Notes: generated by a model not told the origin, from the sequence alone. Shown: positions 10,678 through 33,649, counted from the stretch's first letter. The stretch: 64,000 bases of DNA from Rutidosis leptorrhynchoides (GCF_046630445.1 NC_092338.1:147693501-147757500), one strand, 5' to 3'. Numbers and translations: made by a program.

Positions 10678-12948
10678 TCCGTACTACCATCGTCAACGCC
10701 GACAGTACCTTTATCACCCCAATCACAATCTCAACATCACAATCTGTATCTCGAATATCAACATCACACGACTCAATATCTGTACTTCGAGTATGATCTT
10801 CGTTCTATATATCGTTCTACATCGATTATCTTCGCTTTACGTATCGTATGACGATTATGTAATTTCTAAAGTCTTAGAGATTTTGTAATCTAGAATTAAC
10901 GATAAATCAAATGAGTTTAATATCTTATTGACTCATTAAATCTATGATTATCTCTGAAGAAAATATATATGCAAGTATATTTTCATAAAGATAGTAATTA
11001 AAAATTCCTTCGTACAAACTATTAATGATGAAAATATTTTAACGGGTGGGTAGTACCCGAGGAATATTTAGAATTCACATTAATAAGTTATATTGTACAT
11101 TCTTGAATCTGATTCAACGGTTATCTATTATCTTACTTACAACCACCGATATTCGTATCCGCTCACCCCAGAATAACCATTTTCAATCAAATTTCATATT
11201 CGGATTTTGACCTACCAGAATCCAACAAGTGGCATAAAGAAGAAAACATTGGATAATTAAAATGAATTAAAATGTTGATTGTAACATATGAAACTAAACA
11301 ATTCTTCAAGTTTGCCACTTGATTTTATCTTAAACCTCATTCGTAACTTGACGATTACAATTCGCATTCAAATCCTTTCATGATTTCTGAAAACACCCTG
11401 AACTATGAAGTAGCTCTTGAAATGCAGATGAAGCAGCAAAAACTGTAAACGACTTTAACAATCAAAAGATTGATGATAAAGAATGGTATGGTGGTAAAGC
11501 TGAGAAAAAGAGAAGGTTTGGAACTGGAAAACGGATTGAGCAAAGTATGAAGGAGGCTGTGAACAAATCATGAAAACAGAACCTGCCTTCAAAGGATCCA
11601 AATGATCCAGTGCCTGCTGAAACCGTTAGTAAGAACACTGCTCCTTATTCTAAACTTTTCAAGATGATATTCTTCACCATCATTTTATCTTAGATATTAT
11701 AAGATATCTTCATTCGTTATACATATTTTTCATATTTCTGGAGATATTTTTACAACTATTCCTATCTGCGATCATTTAACTCTCCGTAACATCTGCGCTA
11801 CAATATAAAAGAAACTGTGTTAGTTTCTAAATTCTGAAATCTCTAAGTTTAAAAATATGAATGTTTTGAAGTAGTGTTGGGAACTGATACATGAATTAGT
11901 ATAATATAATGAAACTTGATCAACTTCATTATATTACAGTAAGTCATGTTAAGTTTCTAATGGAATGTGATGATTCACAGTACCGTCATCATGTGCCATG
12001 TTACACGGCTCTTACATTCTATCAAGTCTCCAAACATATTAGAACGTATCACCTTGATAGTTCTATTTTTTTTTTGGAATATTCGAGTAATTTAACGAAT
12101 CAAGATCGTGCCATTACAATTTCATTCTAAAACCAATAGCAAGGTTCATTCCAAATTTCCTACCTACGAATTTCGGACCATTGTTCGCTTGGCTCGAGGA
12201 CAGGAAGAAGAAACGAAGGGACAAAACCTCAGAATAGAAATAGGAACATAAACCACAGCAAATAAGAGAGAGCATTAACTGTGGATGACAATGATTTTAA
12301 GGGACGGGAGTAGGAACATCGAAATATAAGGGAAGGTATAAAACCTAACAACAACCCCGAAACTACAAACCGTGCATATCAATACGTATTGCAACGTAAA
12401 GGCACGGGAGAATTAAAAACATTATAATTCCAAGGAAAGGATAAAAGAGAATAGATTCTTCTGGTGATAGATGAAAAAGAAGAATGAAAGATATGAAAGT
12501 TAGAAATATAACAAGGATTAGAATGGGATGGAGCATATTAGCGAATGTCTTAAAGTAGGAACTAAAGAGAAAGAATAGAAGATGTGGGAAGAAAGAAAGG
12601 GAAGAAGGTAAATTTATAGTGAAATATTCGACAAAGAAATCAAAACAGATTGCCGCGTTAAATCAAAGAAGATCCTGATCGCCGCAAAACTAAATCTTAT
12701 TACATAAGATTTTCTTTAAAACCCTTAAATCCCGGAAATCGATCATAATCACGTCATCGGTTACAATAATTCTATATTTACTCATTTCACTCTTTTGTGA
12801 TAGCTTCGCTCGTGCGTCTCACATAACCGAATCGTTTTATCTAAATCTTTCAATAATGATAAAATTTCACTATTACCTCATATTCGTCATGAAAACATTC
12901 CTATTGTTATTTATGACAACCTCTACCAAATTTCGAGGACGAAATTTC
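10678..12948. other. Non-coding internal region of the nested element
   Basis: About 2.3 kb without a gag or pol motif on either strand, AT-rich, with only one short open frame (11909-12130) of no recognisable kind. A 15-base string TTTAACGGGTGGGTA at 11038-11052 recurs at the PPT (12949-12963). The tail ends with TTTCGAGGACGAAATTTC, a block common upstream of the PPT in plant Ty3 elements. Confidence 0.6.
11043..11059 (+). other. Internal stem-loop sharing PPT sequence
   Basis: CGGGT-GGGTAGT-ACCCG, a 5-bp stem with a 7-base loop. The right-hand element has CGGGT-AGGTACT-ACCCG at 62450-62466. The left arm with its flank repeats the PPT-adjacent sequence of this same element. Confidence 0.5.
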
Positions 12949-12964
12949 TTTAACGGGTGGGTAC

Positions 12965-15787
12965 TGTAACGACCCGGAAATTTCCGACCAAATTTAAACT
13001 CTAATCTCTATATGGTTCCGACACGATAAGCAAAAACCCTAAAGTTGACCCGCACTTTTTCGATCATTCTATACTTATAAGATTAATATTTACATAAATT
13101 AAACCTTACCAACATGATAAGCAATCCAAATTGTTGAGATTTATGTTTCCTAAAAGAGTTTTACACAACGTTTGACCGTCTAGTTTGACCGATGATATCA
13201 CGAACTATACAATATATGATAATTATACGTTTGTGTATATATATGTATATATACATATTTAACATGATTAATGAATGTTTTAATATCTCATTTTGTATTA
13301 ATAACAATAAGTTATAAGTATATTTTGAAACTACTAACTTAAGTTTTCAAAACGATAACTATACGTAACGTTATTTGACATAAATACTTAAGACTTATAA
13401 TGTTTATACATATATCGTATAAGTAATGTATTTAATCACTTTTAAAGACTTAAATACATAAAATCATATAAGTGTATTCACAAAAGATAGCTATATTTGA
13501 ATCCTCATTCCATTTTTCACAAAATTTCTATACGTATATCTAGAGTATTTGTACTCGTATCATACCTAGCTTCTATACGTATTTACTATTGGTATATATA
13601 CATCAAATCACCACCTAACCAGCCCTTGTTCATGCCTTATGTATAAGGTAATTACTTTTGAATGATTGTAAGACTAATTACAAAAATACAAACTAAAAAT
13701 TTGTCCATGTCTACTACATAAACATTTTTTTAGGAGTATATATGTATCCTCATTTTGTTTCATTTTTACTTCCATTCTCTAGCTAAAAACACCCACACTC
13801 TCAAGAACATTAAACTCCATAAACATTCAGCAAAGTTCCATGAAGATCTAGCTTCAAAAACCTTACTTAAACACCATAAGAAAACCATACAAAAATACTT
13901 CAAGAAAACCTTCCAAGAACACCAACTTACTTCCAATCTTTCATCCACTTCCATCACCCTTTTGATTCTAGCTTCTTACTCCTCTTTTACAGCAAACTTA
14001 TCCAAGGAACTTGAGGTAGAATCTATGTTCATAACCTTGTTCGATTCATATATATATAGCTATCTTATTTTGTGGTACAAAAGTTTAACAACAAGAACAT
14101 AGTTTGAATGTTTTCAAACTTGTTTGCAAACTAAATAGATCCTTCTAACTTAACTTTTAAAATACTTCAAGACCTGTAATATAACTTATGTATATGCTAA
14201 TTTAACAAGGTAAAACTTGGTTTTTCAAAGTATAAGTATTTTTAGAAAAATGGTCATTAAATGATTTTGTTGTAGCAAAAATGTTTAACTTCATATGTTT
14301 CACTAAAGTCTCACCTATGCCGTATGATTTTGAATACAAACCAAGGTATTTACAGTTCATAGTCTTAAAGAAGAACTCGATCCAAGAAGATGGCAATTTG
14401 AATCAACGAAAACGGATTTGTAACGAAGAAACTATGACCGAAACAAAATTGGTTATCCTAGATCATTTCAACTACGGGATCAATTGGAAAAAAATGATAT
14501 AAATCACATATTTCTAAGATAACATGATATTTTATATATATGTACTTATAATTCAATTTTATATGGTTCAGGATCACCCGTAAACAATACGAGAAGATTA
14601 ATCATAAGATCCCGTGTTTGTACGCAACACGTCATTTGACAACACCGGTACTTTATGTACGCAACACGTCATTTGACAACACCGGTACCATGGGTCAAGA
14701 TTAATCTCGACCAATACATATACGATGGGGTTTTATTTATTTCGTTGGGGGTTTTGTTTATTGCGGGTATATTAAACATCTAAAAATGAACCATTAAAAT
14801 TGAATTACTAACATCGAAACGCTAACTACGGACTAAGGAATTATTCAAAGTATTAAAAGTATTATAAATATATATACGAGACGTTTGTTTAAAATGAAAA
14901 TATATTGATATATTATATATGGATAGGTTCGTGATATCAACCGGAGACCAAGTCAAATTATATATATATCTTCAAGACGAAAGTGAGTATATAGTCCCAC
15001 TTTTAAACTCTAAATATTTCGGGATGAGAATACATGTATTTTATGTTTTACGTTATGGACACAAGTAACTGAAAAATATATTCTACGTTGAGTTGTACCA
15101 CTGGCATACTTCCCTGTAGCTTGGTAACTAATATTTACAGCGGTATTGTAAACGCGAATCCTGTTGATAGATCTATCGGGCCTGACAACCCCAACCGGAC
15201 TGGACGACCAGTATTCAACGGTTGCACAGTACTTCGTTTTGTGACTACACTTGGTACGGTGTAGTAAGATTTCATATTAAAGGGAATATGCGACGTGAAA
15301 ATGTTAAGTATGGTTACCAAGTGCTCAACCACTTAGAATATTTTTATTGAAATGATTATATACGAAATCTTGTGGTCCATTGTTATAACGCTGCTAGCAT
15401 CAAACCTATATATCTCACCAACTTTATGTTGACGTTTTAAAGCATGTTATTCTCAGGTACGAATTAAGTCTTCCGCTGTGCATTAGCTCATGTTAAGGAT
15501 ACTACTTGGGACCATTTAAGCTATGATACAAGGACGTTGCATTCGAGTCATTGAAGTTCATTAAAGACTATTGTTATGAAAATGGCAGATTAGATCATTT
15601 GGTTGTTATAAAATGTTAGGCTAATATGTCAACTCTCGATGTAATAATAGATTGCCTTTAAGAAATAAATGCAACGTTTGTAAAATGTATCATATAGAGG
15701 TCAAGTACCTCGCGATGTTATCAACTATTGTAATTCGTTTTTAATCTATATGGACGATGTCCGGATGATTAGTTTCGGATCCTTTCA
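12965..15787 (+). repeat. 3' LTR of the nested element, 2823 bp
   Basis: Same length and, by eye, same sequence as 6994-9816. It is preceded by the run TTTAACGGGTGGGTAC, the polypurine-like priming region, and followed by the CCAAG duplication and the resumed gag of the host element. Confidence 0.95.
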
Positions 15788-16560
15788 CCAAGGGTTAGAT
15801 GTCACTACCTACGAGCGACGTTTCAATGAACTGGCTTTAATGTGTACTGGAGCATTTGAGGACGAAGAAGCAAAAATTGAAGCATTCATAAAAGGGTTGC
15901 TAGAACGAATCCAAGAGCATGTAGGTGCTAACGACCCTGCAACAATGCAGAAAGCAAGCCGTATAGCCCACAAATTGATAGGCCAAATTAGATGAAGGAT
16001 AAAGAAAGAAGCGGCCGAAGAGGCCATAATGAAACAGGGGAAAAGAAAGTGGGAGGAAAGCGGTGATCAGGGTCACCAGTACAACAACAACAATTAAAAC
16101 AACAATTACAACAACAATCGCAACCACCCCAACAACAACAATAATCGCAACAACAACCGCAACAATAACCGCAACAACCATCCCAATAATAATAACAACA
16201 ACAACAATCCCAATCACAACAATAACAACAACAAACATCTCAACAACAATAACCCTAACAACAACGACAACGACAACAAAAAGCAAAGAACTATATGCCC
16301 AAGGTGTGATACATTTCATCCAGAGTGGTTTTGTAGAGAGTTATGTACCAAGTGCAATAGGAATGGCCATATTGCGGCAAAGTGTGACGTCTATGGACCA
16401 AATAGAAACAGAGGAACAAATAATGCCGGAACAAATAATAACGGCGTTGTTTGCTATGGATGTGGAAAACCGGGCCATACCATAAACCAGTGCCGGAATG
16501 GAAATAGGCAAGGCCGTGGGAGAGCTTTCCACATTAATGGGGAGAAAGCACAGGAAGACC
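15788..16560 (+). mobile_element. Ty3/gypsy gag, 3' part (outer element)
   Basis: Continues the capsid-like region (TTYERRFNELAL, DEEAKIEAFIKGL), then an Asn-rich, CAA-repeat linker and CCHC zinc-knuckle sequence (CYGCGKPGHTINQC). The 139- and 140-residue Thr/Ile/Val-rich open frames across the CAACAA repeat are shadows. It is broken, as part of the outer element. Confidence 0.8.
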
Positions 16561-16940
16561 CGGAACTTGTTACAGGTACGTTTCTTATCAACAATACACC
16601 TGCTTATGTTTTATTTGATTCGGGTGCCGATAGAAGTTATATGAGTAGAGAATTTTGTGCCAAATTAAATTGCCCGTTAACGCCTTTGGATAAAAAGTGT
16701 ATAGTTGAAGTAGCAAACGGTAAACTAATTAAGGTTGATAAAATTTGCCGAAATCGAAAAATTAGTTTAGTTAGCGAAATGTTTACAATTGATTTAATAC
16801 CGGTGGAATTGGGAAGCTTCGACGTAATTATTGGAATGGACTGGATGTCCAAGGTGAAAGCCGAAGTTGTTTGTCATGAGAAGGCGATTCGCATTCCGAG
16901 AGAAGACGGATTACCCTTAATGGTGTACGGAGAAAGGGGT
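16561..16940 (+). mobile_element. Ty3/gypsy protease domain (outer element)
   Basis: Contains LFDSGADRSYMS with the aspartic-protease DSGA motif, preceded by ELVTGTFLI and followed by LIPVELGSFDVIIGMDWM, the usual plant Ty3 protease layout. It lies directly between the zinc knuckle and reverse transcriptase. Confidence 0.85.
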
Positions 16941-17039
16941 AATGCCAAATTAAATCTTATTAGTAGTTTGAAGGCGCGCAAACTAATAAGAAAAGGTTGC
17001 TATGCCGTACTAGCACACGTCGAGAAGGTTGAAAAAGAA

Positions 17040-18420
17040 GAAAAGAAAATCGATGACGTTCCCTTTGCAAGAGAATTTCCTGAGGTGTTTCCGGACGAAT
17101 TACCGGGACTACCTCCACACCGATCCGTTGAATTCCAAATAGATCTTGTACCAGGAGCCGCACCAATAGCTCGTGCTCCATATAGACTTGCGCCCACCGA
17201 AATGAAAGAATTATAAAGTCAGCTACAAGAATTATTAGAACGTGGTTTTATCCGACCGAGTACGTCACCATGGGGAGCTCCAATTTTGTTCGTTAAAAAG
17301 AAAGATGGGTCTTTTCGCATGTGTATCGATTACCGTGAGCTGAACAGGGTAACCATCAAAAATCGATACCCTTTACCCCGAATCGACGATCTATTTGATC
17401 AACTTCAAGGTTCGAGCGTATACTCCAAAATCGACTTAAGGTCGGGTTATCATCAACTGAGGGTTAAAGAAGCTGATATACCAAAAACGGCCTTCAGAAC
17501 TCGTTACGGCCATTACGAATTCATGGTTATGCCATTCGGTCTAACCAATGCACCCGAAGTTTTCATGGATCTCATGCACCGAGTATGTAGTCCGTATTTA
17601 GATAAGTTTGTTATTGTCTTTATTGATGAAATTCTAATCTATTCGAAGAATAACCAAGAACACGAACAACACTTGAGACTTGTGTTAGAATTGTTAAGAA
17701 AAGAACAGCTTTATGCGAAATTCTCTAAGTGTGCTTTTTGGTTAAATGAAGTACAATTTCCTGGCCACGTAGTCAGTAGTTTTGGAATCAAAGTTGATCC
17801 CGCCAAGATCGAAGCCATCAAAAATTGGGAAACCCCGAAAACTCCAATGCAAATACGTCAATTTTTGGGTTTAGCTGGTTATTATAGGAGATTTATTCAA
17901 GATTTCTCCCGAGTAGCCAAACCTTTAACTGCCTTGACACATAAGGGGAAGAAGTATGAATGGACTTCCGAACAAGAGGGTACCTTCCAATTGTTGAAAA
18001 AGAAGTTGACTACGTCACCTATTTTATCGTTACCTGACGGAATGGAAGATTTTGTTATCTACTGCGACACATCAAGAATGGGTTTTGGGTGTGTTCTTAT
18101 GCAACTGAAGAATGTGATTGCATATGCTTCTCGACAACTCAAAATTCATGAACAAAACTACACCACACACGATCTGGAATTGGGCGCCGTTGTTTTTGCA
18201 TTAAAGATGTGGAGAAATTATCTATATGGGGTCAAGTTTATCGTATACACCGACCACAAAAGTCTCCAACATATTTTAAATCAAAAGCAACTAAACATGA
18301 GGCAGCGTAGATGGGTTGAGCTGCTAAATGATTATGATTGTGAAATCCGTTACCACCCGGGGAAAGCAAATGTGGTAGCCGATGCCTTGAGTCGAAAGGA
18401 AAGAGAACCTATTCGAGTAA
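17040..18420 (+). mobile_element. Ty3/gypsy reverse transcriptase and RNase H (outer element)
   Basis: Reverse transcriptase blocks in order: [74 protein letters not shown], and an F-I-D-E variant of the usual YxDD-type motif region, then [12 protein letters not shown]. RNase H follows with [35 protein letters not shown] and ADALSRKE. The order is typical of chromovirus-type Ty3/gypsy pol. It is a fossil; breaks are counted under the array. Confidence 0.9.
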
Positions 18421-18559
18421 AAGCTATGAACATGATTATTCATACTAATCTTACTACTCGAATAAAAGAGGCACAACATGAGGTTTTGAAGGAAGGAAGT
18501 TTTGAAAGGGAAATACCCAAAGGATTAGAAAAACAGCTTAAAATTCGGGAAAACGGAAC

Positions 18560-19640
18560 CAGGTATTTAGCTAAAAGAATTTGGGTACCAAAGAATGGGG
18601 CTTTGAGGAAAGTGGTACTAGATGAAGCACATAAAACCAGATATTCAATACATCCCGGAGCGGGGAAAATTTACCAAGACCTCAAGAGAAACTTTTGGTG
18701 GCCAGGAATGAAGGCCGATATAGCCACATATGTAGGAGCATGTTTGACTTGTTCTAAACTCAAATCTGAACATCAGAAACCATCGGGTCTACTCCAACAA
18801 CCTGAAATCCCAGAATGGAAATGGGAAAATATTACCATGGATTTCATTGCTAAGTTACCGAGAACTGCAGGTGGTTATGATATGATTTGGGTAATAGTCG
18901 ATCGTCTTACTATGTCAGCACACTTTCTGCCAATAAAAGAAGAGGATGGTATAGAGAAATTAGCACGGTTATACCTGAAAGAAGTTGTTTCTAGACATGG
19001 TATACCAATCTCTATTATCTCTGATCGTGATAGCAGATTTACTTCCAGATTTTGGCAGGCATTACACGAAGCGTTGGGAACTCGTCTAGATTTAAGTACT
19101 GCCTATCATCCACAAACTGATGGGTAGAGTGAAAGGACGATCCAGACACTCGAAGACATGCTACGAGCATTTGTTATTGATTTTGGAAGCAGTTGGGATC
19201 GACATCTACCATTAGCTGAGTTTTCCTACAACAACAGCTATCATTCTAGTATTGAGGTGGCACCATTCGAGGCACTTTATGGTAGGAAGTGCAGGTCTCC
19301 GATTTGTTGGAGTGATGTGGGGGATAAACAGATTACAGGTCCATAAATTATCCAAGAAACTACCGATAAAATCATTCAGATTCAGCAACGATTGAAAACA
19401 GCCCGGAGTCGACAAAAGAGCTATGCGGATGTTAGAAGAAAACCTTTAGAGTTTGAGGAAGGTGATATGGTTAGTCTTAAGGTATCACCTTGGAAAGGTG
19501 TTATTCGTTTTGGGAAGCGGGGGAAATTGAGCCCAAGATACATTGGGCCATTCAAGATTGAAAAACGCATTGGGCCGGTGGCCTATCGACTTGAGCTACC
19601 TCCACAATTAGAAAAGATTCACAACACCTTTCATGTTTCA
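18560..19640 (+). mobile_element. Ty3/gypsy integrase (outer element)
   Basis: Has the HHCC zinc-binding region ([28 protein letters not shown]), the catalytic core start ([27 protein letters not shown]), [12 protein letters not shown] and YHPQTDG, and the distal module ending with FHVSNLKKC. The tail is the same as in the fragment at 1092-1935. Confidence 0.88.
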
Positions 19641-19940
19641 AACCTGAAGAAATGCCTAGCTACTGAAGATCTCATTATTCCTTTAGACGAGATTAAAATT
19701 GATGAGAAACTAAATTTCGTTGAAGAACCCGTCGAAATTATGGATCGTGAGGTCAAACGACTCAAACAAAGTAAGATATCAATCGTTAAGGTTCGATGGA
19801 ATGCTCGTAGAGGACCTGAATTTACTTGGGAACGAGAAGACCAAATGAAGCTAAAGTACCCACATTTGTTTTCCGATATCGCACGTTAACTAGGTACTAT
19901 TCTAAATTTCGGGACAAAATTTAATTTAACGGGTGTGTAA
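19641..19940 (+). mobile_element. Chromodomain-like tail and PPT (outer element)
   Basis: Encodes [35 protein letters not shown] and KYPHLFSD, a degenerate chromodomain typical of plant chromoviruses. It is followed by TTTCGGGACAAAATTTAA and the PPT-like AACGGGTGTGTAA just before LTR3. Chromodomains in this group guide integration into particular chromatin. Confidence 0.75.
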
Positions 19941-22843
<2,903 letters not shown>

Positions 22844-23743
22844 TGTATTTTTTGATATGGAGATGATAAAACAAGTTCATTTTAACTATCTACAACAAGT
22901 TAGTTATACGTTGAACAAAAGTTCAATTCATATATATCTTGGGTGTCTTTTATCTTGTAATATTATATGATATGCTTGTAAAAATTACCAATGATGATGG
23001 ACTTTCATTTTCTATTGATGCAAGCCCCCAATACAATCGATAGACTTAAAAGGGTTGTTTGTTCTTGCACATTTTTACCCAACAAACTGATCACTTACAT
23101 ATATTCCTAATGTTCACATACATATATTGAGATGTTGAAAGACGTTTAACATCTCAATATTATCAACCATTTAATATCCATCAAACATATCAAAATTACA
23201 ATGTTCCACATATATTTACTCAATGTCTAACAACTTTACTCTCACATCCTTTTAATCTAAATGCTCATTATAGTCAAAGGCAGAATGTTTCAAGGATAGG
23301 ATGTAAACGCTCGTTACAGTCAGAGGTGGAATATTTCAGGGATAGAAGATGGCAGTTGCCACTGCTAATTGTTTGTTTTTTGTTTTATCATATATAGACA
23401 ATTTTGAAATAAGTGGATTAAACTTTTGTCGCCTTAAAAAGAAGTATATGTCTTGCAATATAACTTTTGCCCCTGCAACACTGATTACACACAATAACCA
23501 TCTCACCACGTTTGTACGTCGCAAGATCACTATATAGATGTTCCTATCACACAAAAAGGTTTGGATGATGTCTTACTAGGTGATTATCTAGATGAAGATC
23601 AAGGAGAAGAATGTGGGATTGTGGACAAGATGTTGACGATTTCACTCAAAAAGCTGTCGGAGTAATGGGCTTTTATGGGCTTTAGATAAAAATACAATTT
23701 GATAATCCTTATATCATTTGGGCTACTATTTGTTCCTCACATT
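22844..23743. other. Intergenic DNA between LTR3 and the MCM7 promoter
   Basis: No complete gene. A coding-like stretch of about 42 codons at 23536-23664 (plus strand, DVPITQKGLDDVLLGDYLDE at its start, ending KKLSE and a stop) may be the tail of a lost gene, but I do not recognise it. Two near-repeats, AGTCAAAGGCAGAATGTTTC (about 23273) and CAGTCAGAGGTGGAATATTT (about 23317), lie in tandem. Confidence 0.4.
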
Positions 23744-23755
23744 TTTCCCGCCAAA
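23744..23755 (+). promoter_or_regulatory. E2F binding site upstream of MCM7
   Basis: TTTCCCGCCAAA is a perfect E2F/DP consensus site, 134 bases before the MCM7 start codon. MCM genes are established E2F targets that are switched on at the G1/S transition, so the site fits the downstream gene. Confidence 0.85.
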
Positions 23756-23787
23756 CAGCTATCTTTCACCCGTTCACCCACATTTTA

Positions 23788-23796
23788 GGCGCCAAA
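23788..23796 (-). promoter_or_regulatory. Second E2F binding site, reverse orientation
   Basis: GGCGCCAAA on the plus strand reads TTTGGCGCC on the minus strand, matching the TTTSSCGC core consensus. It lies 33 bases after the first site and about 93 bases before the MCM7 start codon. Paired E2F sites in opposite orientation are common in replication-gene promoters. Confidence 0.75.
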
Positions 23797-23888
23797 CACC
23801 GAAGCACACTTTCATTCTCATTTTTTTCTTCTATCCGTTTATTCAGAAATCTCCGACTCGAAAACTGCTGAAAACAGACTGCACAATA

Positions 23889-31174
<7,286 letters not shown>

Positions 31175-33649
31175 TTTGATAATCTGCTTGTCAAGTTATA
31201 AAGATTGCTAATGATTTATTGATGCACAGAGCCTAGTATTTTTTACTAAGTAATAGATTCAATTCTATAAATAGACAATGGTCCTTGAGGTTTAAACCGA
31301 TTTATGAAAATAGGATATATATTTTTTTTATGTTTTCATTGTAGTAAGTCTGTAATTGCTCGAAAATATTCACTTGTCATCCTAAAATGATCAAGTCTCT
31401 TTTTATGTTTACTAAAACCACGTGTATATATAATCAGTTTAATAACCATGTTGTAATATCTGTGTCCCTTCTCTATACCTTAGCCCGGATCTTGGGTGAA
31501 CCTACTAGCATTTAAATATGGGACCTCAAATCTTTACCCGCCCTTTGTGGATACTCATTGTGGTTTTTCAGCTGATATACATTTGAACTACAAAATAGGG
31601 CAAAGTTACTTTTGACGTAAAAATAGAACAATCGGGTCCCATGACTTTTTTCGGATTTTGTACAGCTTTCCTACTAAACGTGTCTTCAAGGAAACTGGTT
31701 GACATTATTGATTGAGCCAATAGAATGTGGCATTTTAGTGCAAGTATTGCAAGCGGAGCTTCACGTCATCATTACGAACTTCTTGAGGCTCAACAACACG
31801 ATTAACATGAACAATTCTATCAGATCCAAAATTATCAAAATTAGGATTCATAGCCGTCACATTATCAATCTGTGACGTCTGCGAATTGTAAACCAAATCA
31901 GCTGTTACCAGAAGACGCACAACACAATTAGAAGACGATTGAACCATAACATTTTCATTCACAGCATCCTTTCTAGGCAAAACAGCCGATTTTTCAGAAT
32001 CGGATCTAGATCGATGAACGGATTTGCAAATCTCAAAAATTCAGAATCAGATACATCCCTATTAGCCAATTAAACATTAAACTCACTCCAATCAGTCACA
32101 GAAACTGATTTAACACCATTATCAGTGTTGTTAAAACGATGTAACAGAATTAGGAGAACAACGAACATTTTTAGAGGATTTTTCAAATTTTTTTCATTTT
32201 TTTAGGTTACGTTGTTTAGACTTAACGAACCTTTTTAACGTCCATCAACTTCAGGAACTACATACGCAAAACAAGCAAATCACGGGAAGTGCAAGTGTAA
32301 TATTTTCAATTTAAAGAAAATGACCCTAATTTCTAAACCCTGGATATAGGGTTTAGAGGTAAGGAAGTCAATCACATGTGAAGCACATTTTTGAATTAGT
32401 TTGACTACATGTGAAAACAAGTGATTGTCGCGTTTTGATTGGTCCCTTGAATTTCAAGCAAATTGTTGGTTTAAATGAATATTTCACACATATCGATATG
32501 ATGTTATATATTCAGACCGTCAAAATCAGGAGGTAGGGTCTGAACATCAAAAAGCAAAGCTACCAAAGCAACCCATTTTCCATGGCACGGTAACATTAGA
32601 TTTCAATAAAATCAATTAAAAATGTTGTGCCCAGACACAATCAAAATGGTCCGGACCTTAAAAGGTCGAGACAGGGTCCACAGAAGGACCTGGACATTTA
32701 CACACATATTTTAACACCATAAACTATCCGTTAACTAGTTTTTACATATAATCGCTATACCCGCTAATATAATACAAAAAAATAACTCTAAACGTGATAG
32801 ATAACACAAAATAACAGCAGCAGATTAAACAAATTAAGCAGCAAATTGTGGAGAACAAGTTAATAATGAAATAATAATATGATGAATAGAGGATGATAAA
32901 TGGAAGAAGTGTTTATTAAGTGAAGAAATACAAGATAAAAATATCAGAAAGATCACAAGATCTTCTGCCCAAAATCAGAAAGATCACTAAGATCTTCTGC
33001 CCAAGGTCAAGAGCCGATTACAATTTTTAAATTCCAGATAATCCCCTGAATAACGCCACTAGTATATAAAGAACAAGATGGTGAAACCCTAACTGACTTT
33101 CTATAGGGCTACTCATTATTGGGCTTTCCATGGAGCTTGGCCTTATTATTATTGTTGGGCTTTGATCTTGGGCTATTCTCTATCAAAACTGTGTCAACTT
33201 TCATTGATTTAACCGACTTGTGAACAAAATTAACCGAATTTTTGACTTTTGACAGGCGTTGACCCGACCTTTCCCGCCTTTGACCCGACTTTTGACCATT
33301 AACCGACTTATTAGACGCCGAGATGGGCTAGTCAGAAAAACGCCGCAACGGGCGTCGCAACGGACGCCGTTTGCAACCATGCCAGTAGGGTGATCAGGTC
33401 TGCTGAGCCTAATATAGCAACTGCAAACAATATTGATCAACTTCAAACTAGCATTTAAGTCTAAGCAGTCTATAAAGTAAATTTTACAGAGATCAACAAG
33501 AGTACTTTCTTTCACACAAACAAAATCCCACTTACAGAATGAATCAGAATCAAATTGGGGAAAATCACAATATGCTTCTTCCTTACCTTTTTTATTTTTC
33601 TTCTAGTTTTTTCCACATAATAATACTTCTCCATTTGTTTTCAACCGAC
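31175..33649. other. Intergenic DNA between MCM7 and SAR1 (tail to tail)
   Basis: No intact gene. It contains a degenerate coding-like stretch on the minus strand at about 31735-32260 (listed separately), a repeated block AATCAGAAAGATCAC(T)AAGATCTTCTGCCCAA at about 32945 and 32975, and a GC-rich tract at about 33215-33375 with reiterated TTGACCCGACTTT. Confidence 0.5.
31735..32260 (-). pseudogene. Coding-like remnant, unrecognised
   Basis: On the minus strand a frame of about 80 codons (PRKDAVNENVMVQSSSNCVV at its start, EPQEVRNDDVKLRLQYLH at its end) is preceded by more coding-like pieces in other frames: DNGVKSVSVTDWSEFNV, and DVSDSEFLRFANPFIDLD. The codon-like composition and several frame changes suggest an old gene or gene fragment. 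I cannot name a family. It may equally be chance in an AT-poor patch. Confidence 0.3.

Larger units (their letters stand above)
6994..15787 (+). mobile_element. Young non-autonomous LTR retrotransposon nested in gag
   Basis: Two LTRs of 2823 bp each (6994-9816 and 12965-15787) that look identical wherever I compared them, TG...CA ends, and a 5-bp CCAAG target duplication (6989-6993 and 15788-15792). The 3148-bp internal region has a PBS (9819-9830), one ORF of 148 residues, a stem-loop (11043-11059) and a PPT-like run (12951-12964). It has no gag, protease, reverse transcriptase or integrase. PBS, PPT and LTR motifs match the Ty3 elements around it, so it probably relied on their proteins. 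It appears structurally whole for its type and very recent. Confidence 0.9.

Noticed and set aside
15900-16485. Val-rich minus-strand and Thr-rich plus-strand frames of about 140 residues
   Set aside because: Shadows of the CAA/AAC repeat that encodes the Asn-rich gag linker; the same pattern recurs at 63244-63703.
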